Of a stretch of DNA of 64,000 bases, positions 1-12,500 are shown in pieces. The notes under the pieces were generated by a model. That model saw only the letters and a list, made by a program, of their open reading frames with translations. It was not told the origin of the DNA and made no database searches. Where the stretch lies: positions 14,586,948-14,650,947 of the forward strand of contig NC_133948.1 of assembly GCF_031877795.1 (NCBI RefSeq), given 5' to 3'. Numbering within the stretch: the first letter of the stretch is position 1; every line of letters starts with the position of its first letter. The translations under genes and the position numbers were made by a program. This DNA is from Strix aluco. Taxonomy: Eukaryota; Chordata; Aves; Strigiformes; Strigidae.

Positions 1-3000
1 AAAATGTAAAAAAGAAGGAATAGGTAGGTAGTGGACTTGTTTGCTACATTTGTGAAGTAGCAACTATTTATCAATCTATCCTATTTAGGAGCAGCTAAAT
101 ATCAGGCTTTAGATCCAAGAAACTAAAGCATTCATAGAGGAAATTCATATTTCAATTGAGTTAGTGCAATAAATAATAAATGGGAACTTAAGAAGGTGAC
201 TGTACTGTGGAAGCTCAAGTCAGAGATGAGACAGAAACTTCTATGAGCGGATAAGGGTGAAAAAATTCCTTTGTATGCTCTAGAAAGAGCAGTTATATTG
301 ACTTTGAAGCTTAAAAACAGAAAACTGATTGAACTCTATCATGAAGACATACTTAACTATTTTTCCTCTTTGCAGTGTTACCAGTGATGCCTATTCAATT
401 CAATACCTCTGCTACTACTTTGTAAATTTAGTGAAATAGCAAGAATCCCAGCTACCAGCCTAAAAAGACTTGGGTAACCAAGAGTATCTTCTGTTAATAT
501 AAAGCCTAGATCTGCATAAAATCATGGCCTTCAAACATTTTCTCTGCTAAAAGATAAAATTATGATAGTCGTACTTCCCTCAGGCCCATTTTAATTAAGC
601 AAGAATCCTCAAGGATAAATGAACAAACTTAGCTCAGTTTGGAGTAGCTTTTTAACTACAGAGTGAACTCCACTGATAGGTGGGAAATCTCCTCATACCT
701 AGTGAGACTCTTGCAGAGGGGTTGCTGGGGGGATCACAGCATTGGTCACAAGAGGTTCTTGAGATCTTGCAAGAGGTTCATACAGATCTGAAGTATGTCT
801 TCAGTCAAAACCCATACTCAAAGCATCACAAGATTCACCTGTCATCAGAACCTTCTTAGCTGCAGCAGAACATTCTTAGATGCACTCTTCCTTGCATTTT
901 CTTTCAGTATAGCTGCGAGAAGACTTCCAAAGACCTGAATGTACAGCTGCATGGCAACTACAACTTCCTGTTTATACTGAACATAGACAAACTGCGACCT
1001 AACGTCATCCGTATAAAGTGGTATGTATTTCAGGGAGACTATTAAAATAAATACAAATGCACACAACAATGACATCCTTAATTCCATGGCATTCGAAACT
1101 CAGCTTCACTTGCATCTCCGTCCTAGTAACTGAGGACTTGCAGATACGTTAATCATGAAAAATGTGCATGATGCCTTTCTTCATGCATTTTGTTGGCACT
1201 GCCTTCAGGATAACTGAATGCATTTGGTCTTATTTTCATCCACAGCTGCACTGATTTAAGTAAAGAGTGACTTCAAACCCATTTAGTCAAATGCTGGCAA
1301 AAGTCTGTAAGATATGTTTATTTTGGTTAGTGGAGGGGGACTGAGAATACACAGTAAACCAGAGCTAAACATGAGTAAGACTCTCTTAAATTGAAATAAA
1401 GTTGTCTGCATTGTGAATGCTCAAGTAAAGCTAGTTTAGAATTCTGCTCCAATTGACTCAGCCTCACTTTCCCATCTAGATGAGGCCCCTGTTTCAAAGG
1501 CACTCTTTTTGCTTGTCGAGTGCAAGGTAGTTTTGTTGGTTGGTAAAAATCCTGTTGAGCAGTTCTGAGAAAACTGCAGGCCACTAGATAGTCTGTGGAG
1601 AAGATCTGTTAAGTACTCCCCAAAAAAACCCTAACCTTTGTGTTCCGTTTAAAAGAAAAACAGTTTATAAACTGTAGATGAACCTCTTATCTGGTAAATC
1701 TCAAAATCCATGAATTGGCTTGGAAAAGAACAGTGCAGGGGAGGAAGGCATTATAAATCATCTAGAACAAGAAATATAGACCCTGAGTCCATCTCATTCT
1801 TGCTGGGCAGAGCACATACAAGTTTTTCTGGCTATTGAGTAATGCCTTTTTTTTTATTTTTATACAGGCAACCACCACTGTATGTACTATATCAACCCAG
1901 TACCACTGGAGTGGAGTTGCAAGGGATACGGGGGGCTGAGGGAGAAAGAAAGAAGCTGCCAGCATTGGGCTGCAGCTCAGCCAATGCTTGATTGCAGGTA
2001 TAAACATTACACGCTGTATCAGCAAAGCTGTAGAGAGTGAGCCATAAACCTCCCAGGAGGGGCTTTACAGGGAAGGCTGACAATGCAAGTTCAGAGTCAG
2101 TGTGTTATTTGGAGACATCCTGAGCAGCTAAAAATACATAGCAGCCTTTAGGAAGAAAGCAAAAGGGAAATATCTTCCTCTTTCCAGTGCAAAGGGGTGT
2201 GGGGGAAAGGAAGGAAAGAAAACATTATCCAAAAACACATGGAACATCTAGCTTGGGGAAATTGTACATGTGTGTACGAAGCAGGTAAGCCACCTGTGCT
2301 GCCAGTTGTAACAGCAAGATCCTGATGCCTGAAATGAGTTTAAATGTGGGAAAGATTGTAGCCACAGGCTTGCTCTACTCATCATTGTACTATCACCTTT
2401 AATAACTTGTCTCTGCTTGAGCAGATCCAGCACTCACATAGCAGCTATTAAAACTAAATTGCTTTCATTAATAGAATTTCCACATTCTTTCTGTGCATGT
2501 ATCCCAATGTCCTCTATAAACAAACACTGAGCTTTACCATAAGAACTGACAGCAGAAAAATATCCCCATTTTATAAGACACGACAGATGCAAGAGACTCG
2601 CAATGTTGGGGCTAGAACAGGTAATCGGGAGCGCTAGCTCATGTTTCATCATACCATGTTCCTCCCATAAGCTGCCAGTGTTTTGCTGAGACCCGTGGTC
2701 TGAGTATGCTACTGGGCAGAAAAGAGCAAAGAAGTTATGAATGTAAGAACTTCAAAACGGCTCTTAAAACTGTGGCCACATTTTCAAACAACTGTCCTCT
2801 TTGTAGGACCCATTTGGAAAAACCGTTGTCAATGGGCAGTTCTGCAAGCAGCCCGTGCAACTTCAAAAACCTGCCCTAAGAGATGGGGTCTATTCCTAAT
2901 TTGGCACAGGACTAGAAATATTCTATAATAGAAGGAAGAACTGGCAGAGTGTTTATTGCTGCTAGTGATGAAGGAGCCAGAGGAAACTCACCTTGACTTT

Positions 3001-5426
3001 CAGATTCCATTTTGAATCTGCAGGACTGCACCTGGGGATTTTTTTTTTAACCTGTAAATGAACTGAAGCTGATCTGCAGTCACTGAAACAAACCTGGAAT
3101 CTATAATGCTAACTATCTGCCTAGCAAGACACAGATAATGAAATGCAAATTGTTAATTTTCAAAAGAGAAGCATCCATTAGGACAAATGTTCAATCATTC
3201 ATTAAAACAAGAAAGGTAGAAGTGGGATCAGCTGGTATTGGTTATAAAGGGTTAAATTGCCTGCAGTGTCAGATGCCCTTTAGAAAAACATTTCTAGTTC
3301 CATCTGATTAAACAGGAGCTATGTTTTCTAACCTTCTTGCTCTAACACTGATAAAGTATGAAGCTGCCCCAAGGAATTTTTCTTCTAGAATTGCCCGGAG
3401 TAAGACCTCAATCACTCTGGGAACTCAGGTCAAGACTCAGCAAAGCTTTTTTTTTCCTGTTACCTGAATGAGAGGTACTCTGATCAGTAAAGGCAGGGGG
3501 AGATGTCACAGGTGGCATTTCATATTCAATGTGCGTGAATATCTCAGAATGATGCTGTGAGAATAGAGCTTGATTATACCTAACGATCAAGTGAGATTAT
3601 GTAAATTCAGACTAAATTATCTGCATTATTGTAAAAGGCTCTACAATGTAGGATGAAGGTACTGAATAACTAGGCTACAAACATAACCAAGTAAATGGAG
3701 TTGGTAATTTCACTGAGATTCTGCAATGCCATAACTACTAGTGAGAGACGAACTGCAATCTTGATATAAAAGGTAATTTAGAATGTGGCTCATGTTGCAA
3801 CGTTGTCCTGGAAATAAGTTTAGAGCAGTTCCTAGTGCCAGGAGGAGTTGCTGTCTCTGCTGTAGATGTTATGTGACCCTGAATAAATTACTCAAACTTC
3901 CAGTTTATCAGCCTACACCATAAGGATGACATGCATCTCAAAGGTGTTTAAAGAATTAACTCCTTAATGTTTGTAGAATGATTTGAGATTCCTCTCTAGG
4001 AGGTGCTGTAGAAGGGCAGACTTATTACTGCAGTCATTATGGCTTTCAATAGATTTTAACTATGATAAGGAAAGCTCCTGCAGGAATGCACTGCTAGGAA
4101 ACTTAATGCAGCTGTTAATCCTGGAAGGCTCTGATTTGCAGAACTAAGTACAGAATGTGCAGAGTTGGGCTGTGAATAAAAATGACCTTTTACACACATT
4201 CTCAAGCTTTTACTTTAAAACTATGAGGCATCACATATATTCCAAGTATAAAAGGAGTATTCATGCTCTCAGATGGCCAGCAGGCCACTCCACCAATTTG
4301 CCAGGCTCAGAAACGAGGCAAAAGGAGTTCTAATAAAACAAAACCAAGGCTAACTGGCAAGCGACGCTAAGGAAGGACCCAGAATTTGGAGTTTAGAGGT
4401 CTTGGCAGAACAAGACTGGGATGCCTTAGCAGAGAAAGCATCTGTAATAGCTAGCAAAAGGTGAGAGGCCTCCACTTTCAGAAGCAATAAATTTAATGAA
4501 GATCCAGACTGACAATCTGAATATGCATCTATCTTCGCCTTTTCTCCCTCCTGCCTGTATCATTTCCTTGGGGAAGATTTCAGTTCTTGTTCACCTCTGT
4601 TGTGATTCCCTTGAAGTCTCAGCTGTTCCAGGGAAAGTAAATAGAGTTTAAAATTAATTATCAATTAAAATGAGGTTAATCAGCACCAGGCTTGTCATCT
4701 GTTATCCTTGTAAGTGAGACAATCCTATCCTCCTGCAAAACCCTACAAGGAACAAGGCCAATAAGACTCAGCAACAAAGCCTGTTCCCTCGTGACCTTTG
4801 CTATGTTTAGGAAGAACAGCTAAAATAAGCTCTAATCCTCAGCCAGGCCAAATACTGTTGAGAACAACTATATTTAACCCTTTTGATACACTGTGTATGC
4901 AAAGTGTCTGGACAGCAGAACATGTTTATTATCCTATACGGCTTGCTGCTATATCAGTTACAATATATTCACTGGATATGGCCTTCCACCATCCTAGCAT
5001 GGAAGCAGTTAACTTCTCCAAAGCCCACTACATCAGAACATGTCATACTCCGGATTTTTTGGTCCTAATGGGATATGCTGGTTTAAACAATCATTTACAT
5101 AAGGCCTTTGTTCAAATGCCTTCCACATTTACTGTGGTGATCTCCCCATTCACATGAACAGGACTACGCAGGCAACTTCCTAGAAAACCAAAGAGTCTGA
5201 ATACATTTACCTGCAATTTTAAATTGTTAGAGAAGCAAGAAATCTCACCTCTGACACATGCAATCTATGCAATGTAACACTTTCCCAGACATGCTGCAGA
5301 TATATAGCAAATGGCCTGAGCAAATGATTTATCTGCCTTTATATCCAATAAATCTTTTAAGGAGCCACTTAATTTTTACCTATCAGTTTCCATATCCATA
5401 AAGTGGGGAAGTATTTAGCAAGGTAA

Positions 5427-5443
5427 AAATATATATATATATA
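5427..5443. repeat. (AT)n microsatellite
   Basis: A short run of alternating A and T lies in an AT-rich context. It is an ordinary simple repeat with no sign of function. Confidence 0.8.
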
Positions 5444-6512
5444 ATTAAAGAGAAAATATCTATGAATGCAGGATATACCTGCATCTCAGGATCCAGCTTT
5501 ACACATATTTCTATTAACCGAGGGATAGGCACACACATGTGACAGAATGCTCTGTGTAGTGCCAGTGCTGCTTCAGAAGCATCCTTGTCTAATAATCCCT
5601 GTAGGTCTCCAAAGCTTTTCTTAGAATTTTATTGCTTGCTACAAACATGGAGAAGGAGACTTTCAGAGGCAAAAGTGAGAGTTGAAAGAACTCAAATCCT
5701 ACTGTGTTGAAAAGACAACACGAGCATTTTGCTCCCCTTTGCATGCTTAAAATCTCACAGACGCAGTTTTGGACCTCAGACCTTTAACACTGGATTGGAA
5801 AAGAACACTGATTTTTCTGAATCTAGGCATTGTCTGCTCTTCCTTGCATTCAGAACCATCAAACAGAACAGAAAGATACGTGTCCCTTCTTTAGCATCTC
5901 TTTGACCTCTATTTTAATCTGTTTTTTTCTGTTCCTATTTTAAAATAATTCAGTAGTGAGTGTGTGTGTGCATGCACTAAACTTCACTCTGAAAATACGT
6001 ATTAAAAAAAAATGCAAACCCACAAGAACAATTTGTTCCAATCTGCTTCTGCAAGTTGTTAAGGGGGAAGCTCAGCTGTCGCTGCCCTAATGGGCTTTAT
6101 GCAAAGAGCTTCCTGCCAAGAACTGCCACAGAGCTCCAGCCTTTGCCTTTGCTAAGGCTTGCTGTGGGTCTTGAAACAAATGGAGTTGATCTGTATGATC
6201 TGAAGAAGAGCATACCAGAGGATGCAAAAGCAATAGATTCCAAGACTGGAAAATCTTGATGCTCAGCTATGCAAAGGTGGACCCAGACCCTGTTTGTGAG
6301 TAGGAGATGCTACAGAGAAGACTCAATGAACAGCGTACGAATGGAGTGGGTACACAACAGACTGGCTACACAACAGACTGGGTGCACGACGGACATGGAG
6401 TCAATTACCAGCATGGGAAAGCAACAAGTTCTCTAGATTCCTTCACTACAGTCCTTTGACACTGATGTAAAGATGGCAAAGACACAAAAGAAAGGAAGCA
6501 AATACAGTTGTG

Positions 6513-6553
6513 GTGAGGCTTCATGTGAGAACCAAACCTGTATGAAGCCTCAC
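6513..6553. repeat. Perfect 12-bp inverted repeat, 17-base loop
   Basis: The arm GTGAGGCTTCAT at 6513-6524 is repeated as its exact reverse complement at 6542-6553. A second register, TTCATGTGAG (6520-6529) with CTCACATGAA (6549-6558), overlaps it, so the DNA or RNA could fold in two alternative ways. The stem is short for a microRNA precursor and no known family is recognised. Confidence 0.6.
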
Positions 6554-9500
6554 ATGAAAATATGTTTGCCTGCTGCAATATCTTCTCTAATGGAGACCTT
6601 TGATGTGACATAGATATCCATATATAACTATTGGAAAACTGCCTTGCTGCTTGGCTAAATTTTATTAAAAGGAAACTTTTACTAAAAGAAGCTTTGGCAT
6701 GATAACATAGGGGTTACATGGTATGAAAGAAAAGAATTAGACTTTGCAGGGATTTACAGCAAAGAAATTCTGGAGATCCCAGGATATCAGCGTCAATGGT
6801 TTCCCACAGGCAGGTTACGTAGATTCCAGTCTAAGACCAGTTCATGGGTAAGTTTTGCCTGGGCCTCAGTGGGACACGTAAAGTATGACATTTCATGAAA
6901 TTCTGTTGAAGATCCTCTAGTTTTACAATTCTCTCACCAAGCAGCTGTTATCACAGCCAGTGGGCCCCACCCGGCTGTCTCACCGGAGCCAGACCTGTAC
7001 ACTGCTTCTTTGTAGAGCAAGCCTTAGTAAAATTATGTGGTAAAAGTTAATTTAGTATCTCTCTTCTAGGAGAACATTGAGATATGGAAACAGGTCTGTA
7101 TTGGAGCGTAGTCTGCTCAATATCAGTGAACAGATGTTACAGTCATTATCTTTTGGGCACCCAAAAGTGGACCTTAAAATCTGCCTTCAGAGGCAGACAC
7201 ATACAATTCTAAAGATCTCAGCTAACCACCACTGCTCTGGGAAACACAAGGGCTGGAAGGCAGATGTGCACTCTTGGAATCCCACTGTGACTTGGATTTC
7301 TGTATCCAGTTACTGTCTCAACAAAGACATTTGTAAAATGAAGCTGTCTTCACCCTCCCCCTTCTCTCTTGCTGCATTACTGGTATCTATTTTTGGTTGG
7401 GTTTTTTTTAAATGTTCCACTTAGAACATTTTGCTGTGTTCTTTGCCACAGTGCTTGAGACCTCTGTGCTCAGGATGCAAGCGATCTGTACCTGACTTCT
7501 TTCACAGAAAGCTGGAATCAGAAAGGGGTTCTCCTTGACCTACAAATTCCAGTTTTTTAAGTCTTAGCAAACTGAGTAAAAGCAGGGGAGAAAACCCCTG
7601 CTGATCTGGATGCTTCTGTGTAATCTTTTGTACATACCAAATATTATGTTGTTTTATTTATTCTAGTCTAGTTAAAATGGTAACATTCTTACCCACCTAT
7701 GTGTGTGTACATGTATACTGAATACCAAAGATTTATATTAACAACTGTTCCTGAATAGAAACAGTCAGTTATACTTCAGTACTGGTACAACAGCATTTAC
7801 AGTACAGACTGGATACATGTATTACTATTTTATAAGGAAAAACATACCCTTATTCGATCAGTTTTACATACAGAAAACCTCCATGCAGACAAAGCCCAGG
7901 GAGCCGAATGGAGTTGAGGACCCCGCTTGCCTGCCCCTCCGTCACCCTGGGGTTTGCTGCTGGCTGTGGCTGTGATGAGGTGTGGGATGCCCTCTAGTGA
8001 TGCAATGTTCCTATCTTTGGAAATACATTTTTGCTTCCCGTGTGGCTTTTGAGGTCTCTGGACAAAACAGCAGCTTGTGGCCTAGGCAAGGCAAAGCAGT
8101 TAAAAGAATTAGTGATAATACCACCACATCCTCAGCCTGGGGGAAAAAGAGGTACTGTGCACATGTCACTTGGCTGTTCAAGTCCTGCTTTTCTGACAGG
8201 ACTGCGTGGACCCGGGTTGGCAGGCTGCAGAAGGAGCCTCACACAGAACACCTCTGTCCCAGGGAGTATTTCTGTGACAGCTACCTAGCAGGAAGAAGGA
8301 AGACTGAGGGAATGATGGCCTGAGTCCTCTTAATCCTCGGTTAAAGACTGTCTCTGGCAGAAAGTCTTGTCTGGGAAAGTGGATTTTAAAGACAGGCCTC
8401 TAAATAGGGAAGAATGTAAGAGCAGAAGAATTAGGTACAGGTAAGAAGGCTGTAGACAATATTAGAAGAGAAAGGAAGCCGTGACCCAGTGCTTGAGTGT
8501 TCAGTGGGACACAGGCTCTAACTTCAAATCAATCTTTAGTCATTGGGGAATATACGTACACAAGGCAGTAATTTCTATTTGCTTATCATGCCTCTAACTT
8601 CCATTAGAAAGGTGATATCCTCATGCTCTGACAACGGCCAGTCTAAGGACTTGGCTCATGTTGAAACCCATTTTCCTACTTCTCATGAACCCCACAATCA
8701 GACCCTCCACCTGAGCCTGGAAAAGCCATAGCAATTAGGACAAGCCTCTTGTCATCCTGCAGGCACAGAATGCAAGCGACATTGATACAGAATGGAAAGT
8801 GAGTATGAAGCATACTCCAGTGACTTTCTGCAGCATCCATCTGGGAGGATGCTGTCCTTTCCCGGCAGCTAAGCAGATTCCCCTAAGCATAGTAAGGCAC
8901 TCCCAAACGGAACTGTTGCTGTCAATACCAACTTTAGTAAATCCTAATTTCTTCTAATTGTTAAGGATCACAGGGTACTTGCCACACTGAAAGTGTTTAC
9001 TGGGGTAAACCTGGCCAAATTAGTGTTACCTATCTTCACGTTCAGCTGAATATTTTGTATTCAAGAGGTGTTATAGCAGCTTAGAAGAGCCAAGACCAAG
9101 GGGGATGGAGTGTGCCCTTGTATAACTGGATCAGCTCCATCACAACTATTCGATTCCAGAAGAGGTCACTAACAATCTGTGCCCTGCGCCTCTGCCAGGA
9201 CGCAGCAGAGAGCGGCCGCTGCCTCCCCTTTGGCACCAGAAGAAGCATCACGGTGCCAGACACAAAAGAGAAGATCGCTTACTGAAAGGCGAGCTACAGC
9301 CAAGTGTCCAGCTGCACTGCCTTCAAAATGTATGAAAAACATGTAGCATTAGAAAAGCACTGTGGAAGATGGCAATTAAAGCTCATCTACACACTAACTA
9401 GGATTAAGTCAGTTTTAAGATACTACAGCCAACACAGAGACTTGCATTGAAATAATTGTCAGAATCTAAATAGAATTCTGTTAATTTAGTTCAAGGTGTA

Positions 9501-12500
9501 AGTAGACAAGCCCTTGGTTTTGAAACCACAGTAGAAGAAACAAATTAAACTTGCCTCCAAGTAAGGTAAGTGGTAAATATTTTGATGTGCTCAGGATCCC
9601 ACTAAACTAGGACACCTGAAATCCATCAAGCAAACACTCTTACATCATACAAATAATGGCAAAAAACTCGGTGACATTCATCATTTTCTTTTAAAATGTC
9701 AAACAAGAGTGCAAGACTGATAGCCCAGCAACGCTGCTGCTGCTGTCAGCAACTCATTTAATCAGTTGAGGTGTTAATTCTAATAATGTCCTGGACTCCA
9801 TTTAATTTTGATTACATCATTGTTTTTTCTCAGTCAAATTGTGCACTGCTCAGGTTTACAAATAAGGGCTTTGTATTTGATACTGTCTTTCTCCATATTG
9901 AATCTTCTTACTGCTGCTTACACTTTTGCTTATATTATATTATTTGGCTGAGATTTGAAAAGCTAAATCCCCATCTGCTCTGATACTGAAGATCCGACGG
10001 CACATTTAATTTTGAATAGCCATTTGCCCCAGATTCTTGGTTAAGATTCTGCCCACGGATAATATTCACAGCATGCTAGTTCCATCGTCACCTTCTTTCC
10101 CCTAGACATCGGTGCATTTCAGTGATGCTATCAACTATGAAATACTGCTATTCTTGACACATCTTCTATTCTTGTTCTTTCAGGTCTTTTGATCCTCTAC
10201 CATTTACATAGCTTCCTTACTTTAACACCAATAATCCAAGCTAAACTACAGTGCAAGCCAATAGGGAAAATAGCTCCAGACCTTGTATAATAAGAAAAAA
10301 TAAATTATTTGGTATCTTAGCTGTTCAGCAGCTTATATGAAAGCAAATAAGACAATGTTTCTCATTATTTGAAGCATAGCAGGCAATTCCTTTCAGGAGA
10401 CAAGTTGCAGGTTATTGCTAGTGAAATGATAACTCTCCTTTAAGGGTCAGCAGCTCTTTTAGGGCCCTTCCCTCCCTTCTCCACCCTCAATGAAATGGAT
10501 TTTAAAATAGAAGATACAAAAATCCAAGAATTGTTCTTGCTTATATGAGTAAAATTATCCTCCAATGTAAACACACAGTTATGCTAAATAGAAGTTGAAT
10601 GTGGCCAGAAGGGATGAAAGACAAAGAAAGAATTAAAATAAAAGCAAATGGAAAAATGGGAAACTAGCAAATAAAACTTTTAAAATAGCTCCTGTGGTGA
10701 TTGCAGGACTAGAAAACCACTTGAATGCAGTCAGAATGTTTATCACCTCCAAAGCAGAAATCTTGTGAAACCCAGGTCTGGTAGCTTTTTAATAGCAGAT
10801 TGCTGAGATTTTTAAATATCTATTCAGTAATTAAAAGTCCAGATGTTTTATATAGGAGCAGAGTAAGAGCATTTCCGTACTTGCTGCTTTGCTTCTAAAG
10901 CCAGAAGAATGACAACACTGACAAAAACAGGTGCTATTGCAACGATCTTCCTAGATTGCACTTGGAATTCAAAATTTATATCTGTTTATGTTAATATTAT
11001 GGTAATAATTTCTCAGTTTTGCTAAAGACACATAAAATTTATATGTGATTTCCCAACACACATGAATGTGTGGAAGTGGTCCCAAGGCTGAAATTCTGTA
11101 TAATTGCCTTTGCGGCAGAGTTCATCCTTCTTATTCAGGTACTATAACTAATTTATTACATGTGTCTTATGTCTGAGCTTGTCAGCACTTAATTATATCC
11201 GAGAGAACCAGCTCGTCTGTCCTGACAAACTACTGCTCTCAATGTTGCTGTTCTTATTAGGACATGGAGCACTTGTAGCTTAACATGATATAACCAGTAA
11301 CGCAACAGCAGATCAGCTCAGGATGGACTGCAGCCTCCTGTGAGCCAGAGCTGAGCCATCTAAACGGAGCATGAGGTTTGGGCTCTGCAGCCACCCTCAG
11401 TGTCCCTGAATAACAGTAGCAGCTGGGACCTGAGCCTGGGGTTCAGGCAACCACTCAGCTAGCCAGGCAAACTCACCCACCGACTGTCAGGCTGGGAACT
11501 GTCTTCACACGTGTACTCATACACATAGGCACTCACGTTTAAAACATTCAGTCTCACCAAAATTCATGTAGTTTAGTATAAGGCTAGTATATACCTTTAA
11601 GTAGCTTTATCTGACCTTTTAAAACCAGACAGTTATGTTTCACCCACTTATATATTTGATCCCAGTAACTTGTGTTTAACTAAAGCATGTCTTTCCTGAA
11701 AGGCCTGTATTTTAGATTCATAACAAAATGCCAGCTCTGGGACCTTGAGAATCACTACAGAGCAACTTCATTTGAACAATGTTAAATTTTCGGTGGCTGA
11801 AGCAATGCAGTTTAAAATGTATGTGCCATTTTGCAGAATTATTCTGGTTTGGTTTGTTTTAGCTTTTCAACAGTAACTGTTTTACTTGATTTTTGTCAGA
11901 GTTTTGTATTATATGCAAAGACAGAGTCAACCTGTCCATTACAAATGGTTCATCTTAACTTAGATACAGTAAAGCACTCAGTCCAGGGTAGGACTACTTA
12001 AATTATTAATTGCTAAATATATTTTCTCTCACTCACCCTTTTTTTAAACATTTAGTAATTTATTTTTTAACAATGTCATGCCACTGCGGCTATGGACACC
12101 CCACTTTTCCATTTACATAATAACCAGATCCACCCTTTGCTCGAAGAACTGCTCCCTGTAACACCACATTTTCTGTGCCCCTCTCTTCCACGGAAGCATT
12201 GAGATTATAGGGAGGATCTGTATGATTGGGTTTGGATGCTGTGACTTACTGGGAAAAAAGGAAGTGGATATTCCTCCTTTGTGTGAAATTCTCTAGGCAG
12301 GCCACATACATGCAGGAGCAGACACAAGAATATGCTTTGTCACATAAACTTCTATACCCACAGCACCACTGAAACTTTAAATAGTTCACACAGCCTGAGA
12401 GTGGCTTAGAGAAAGCATTTCTGGATAGTTTAATGTCTATGCCAATAAAGCCATTGGTTGAGCTCGTCTTTTTAGTGCTTTGTGTGCCTTGGAACACACT

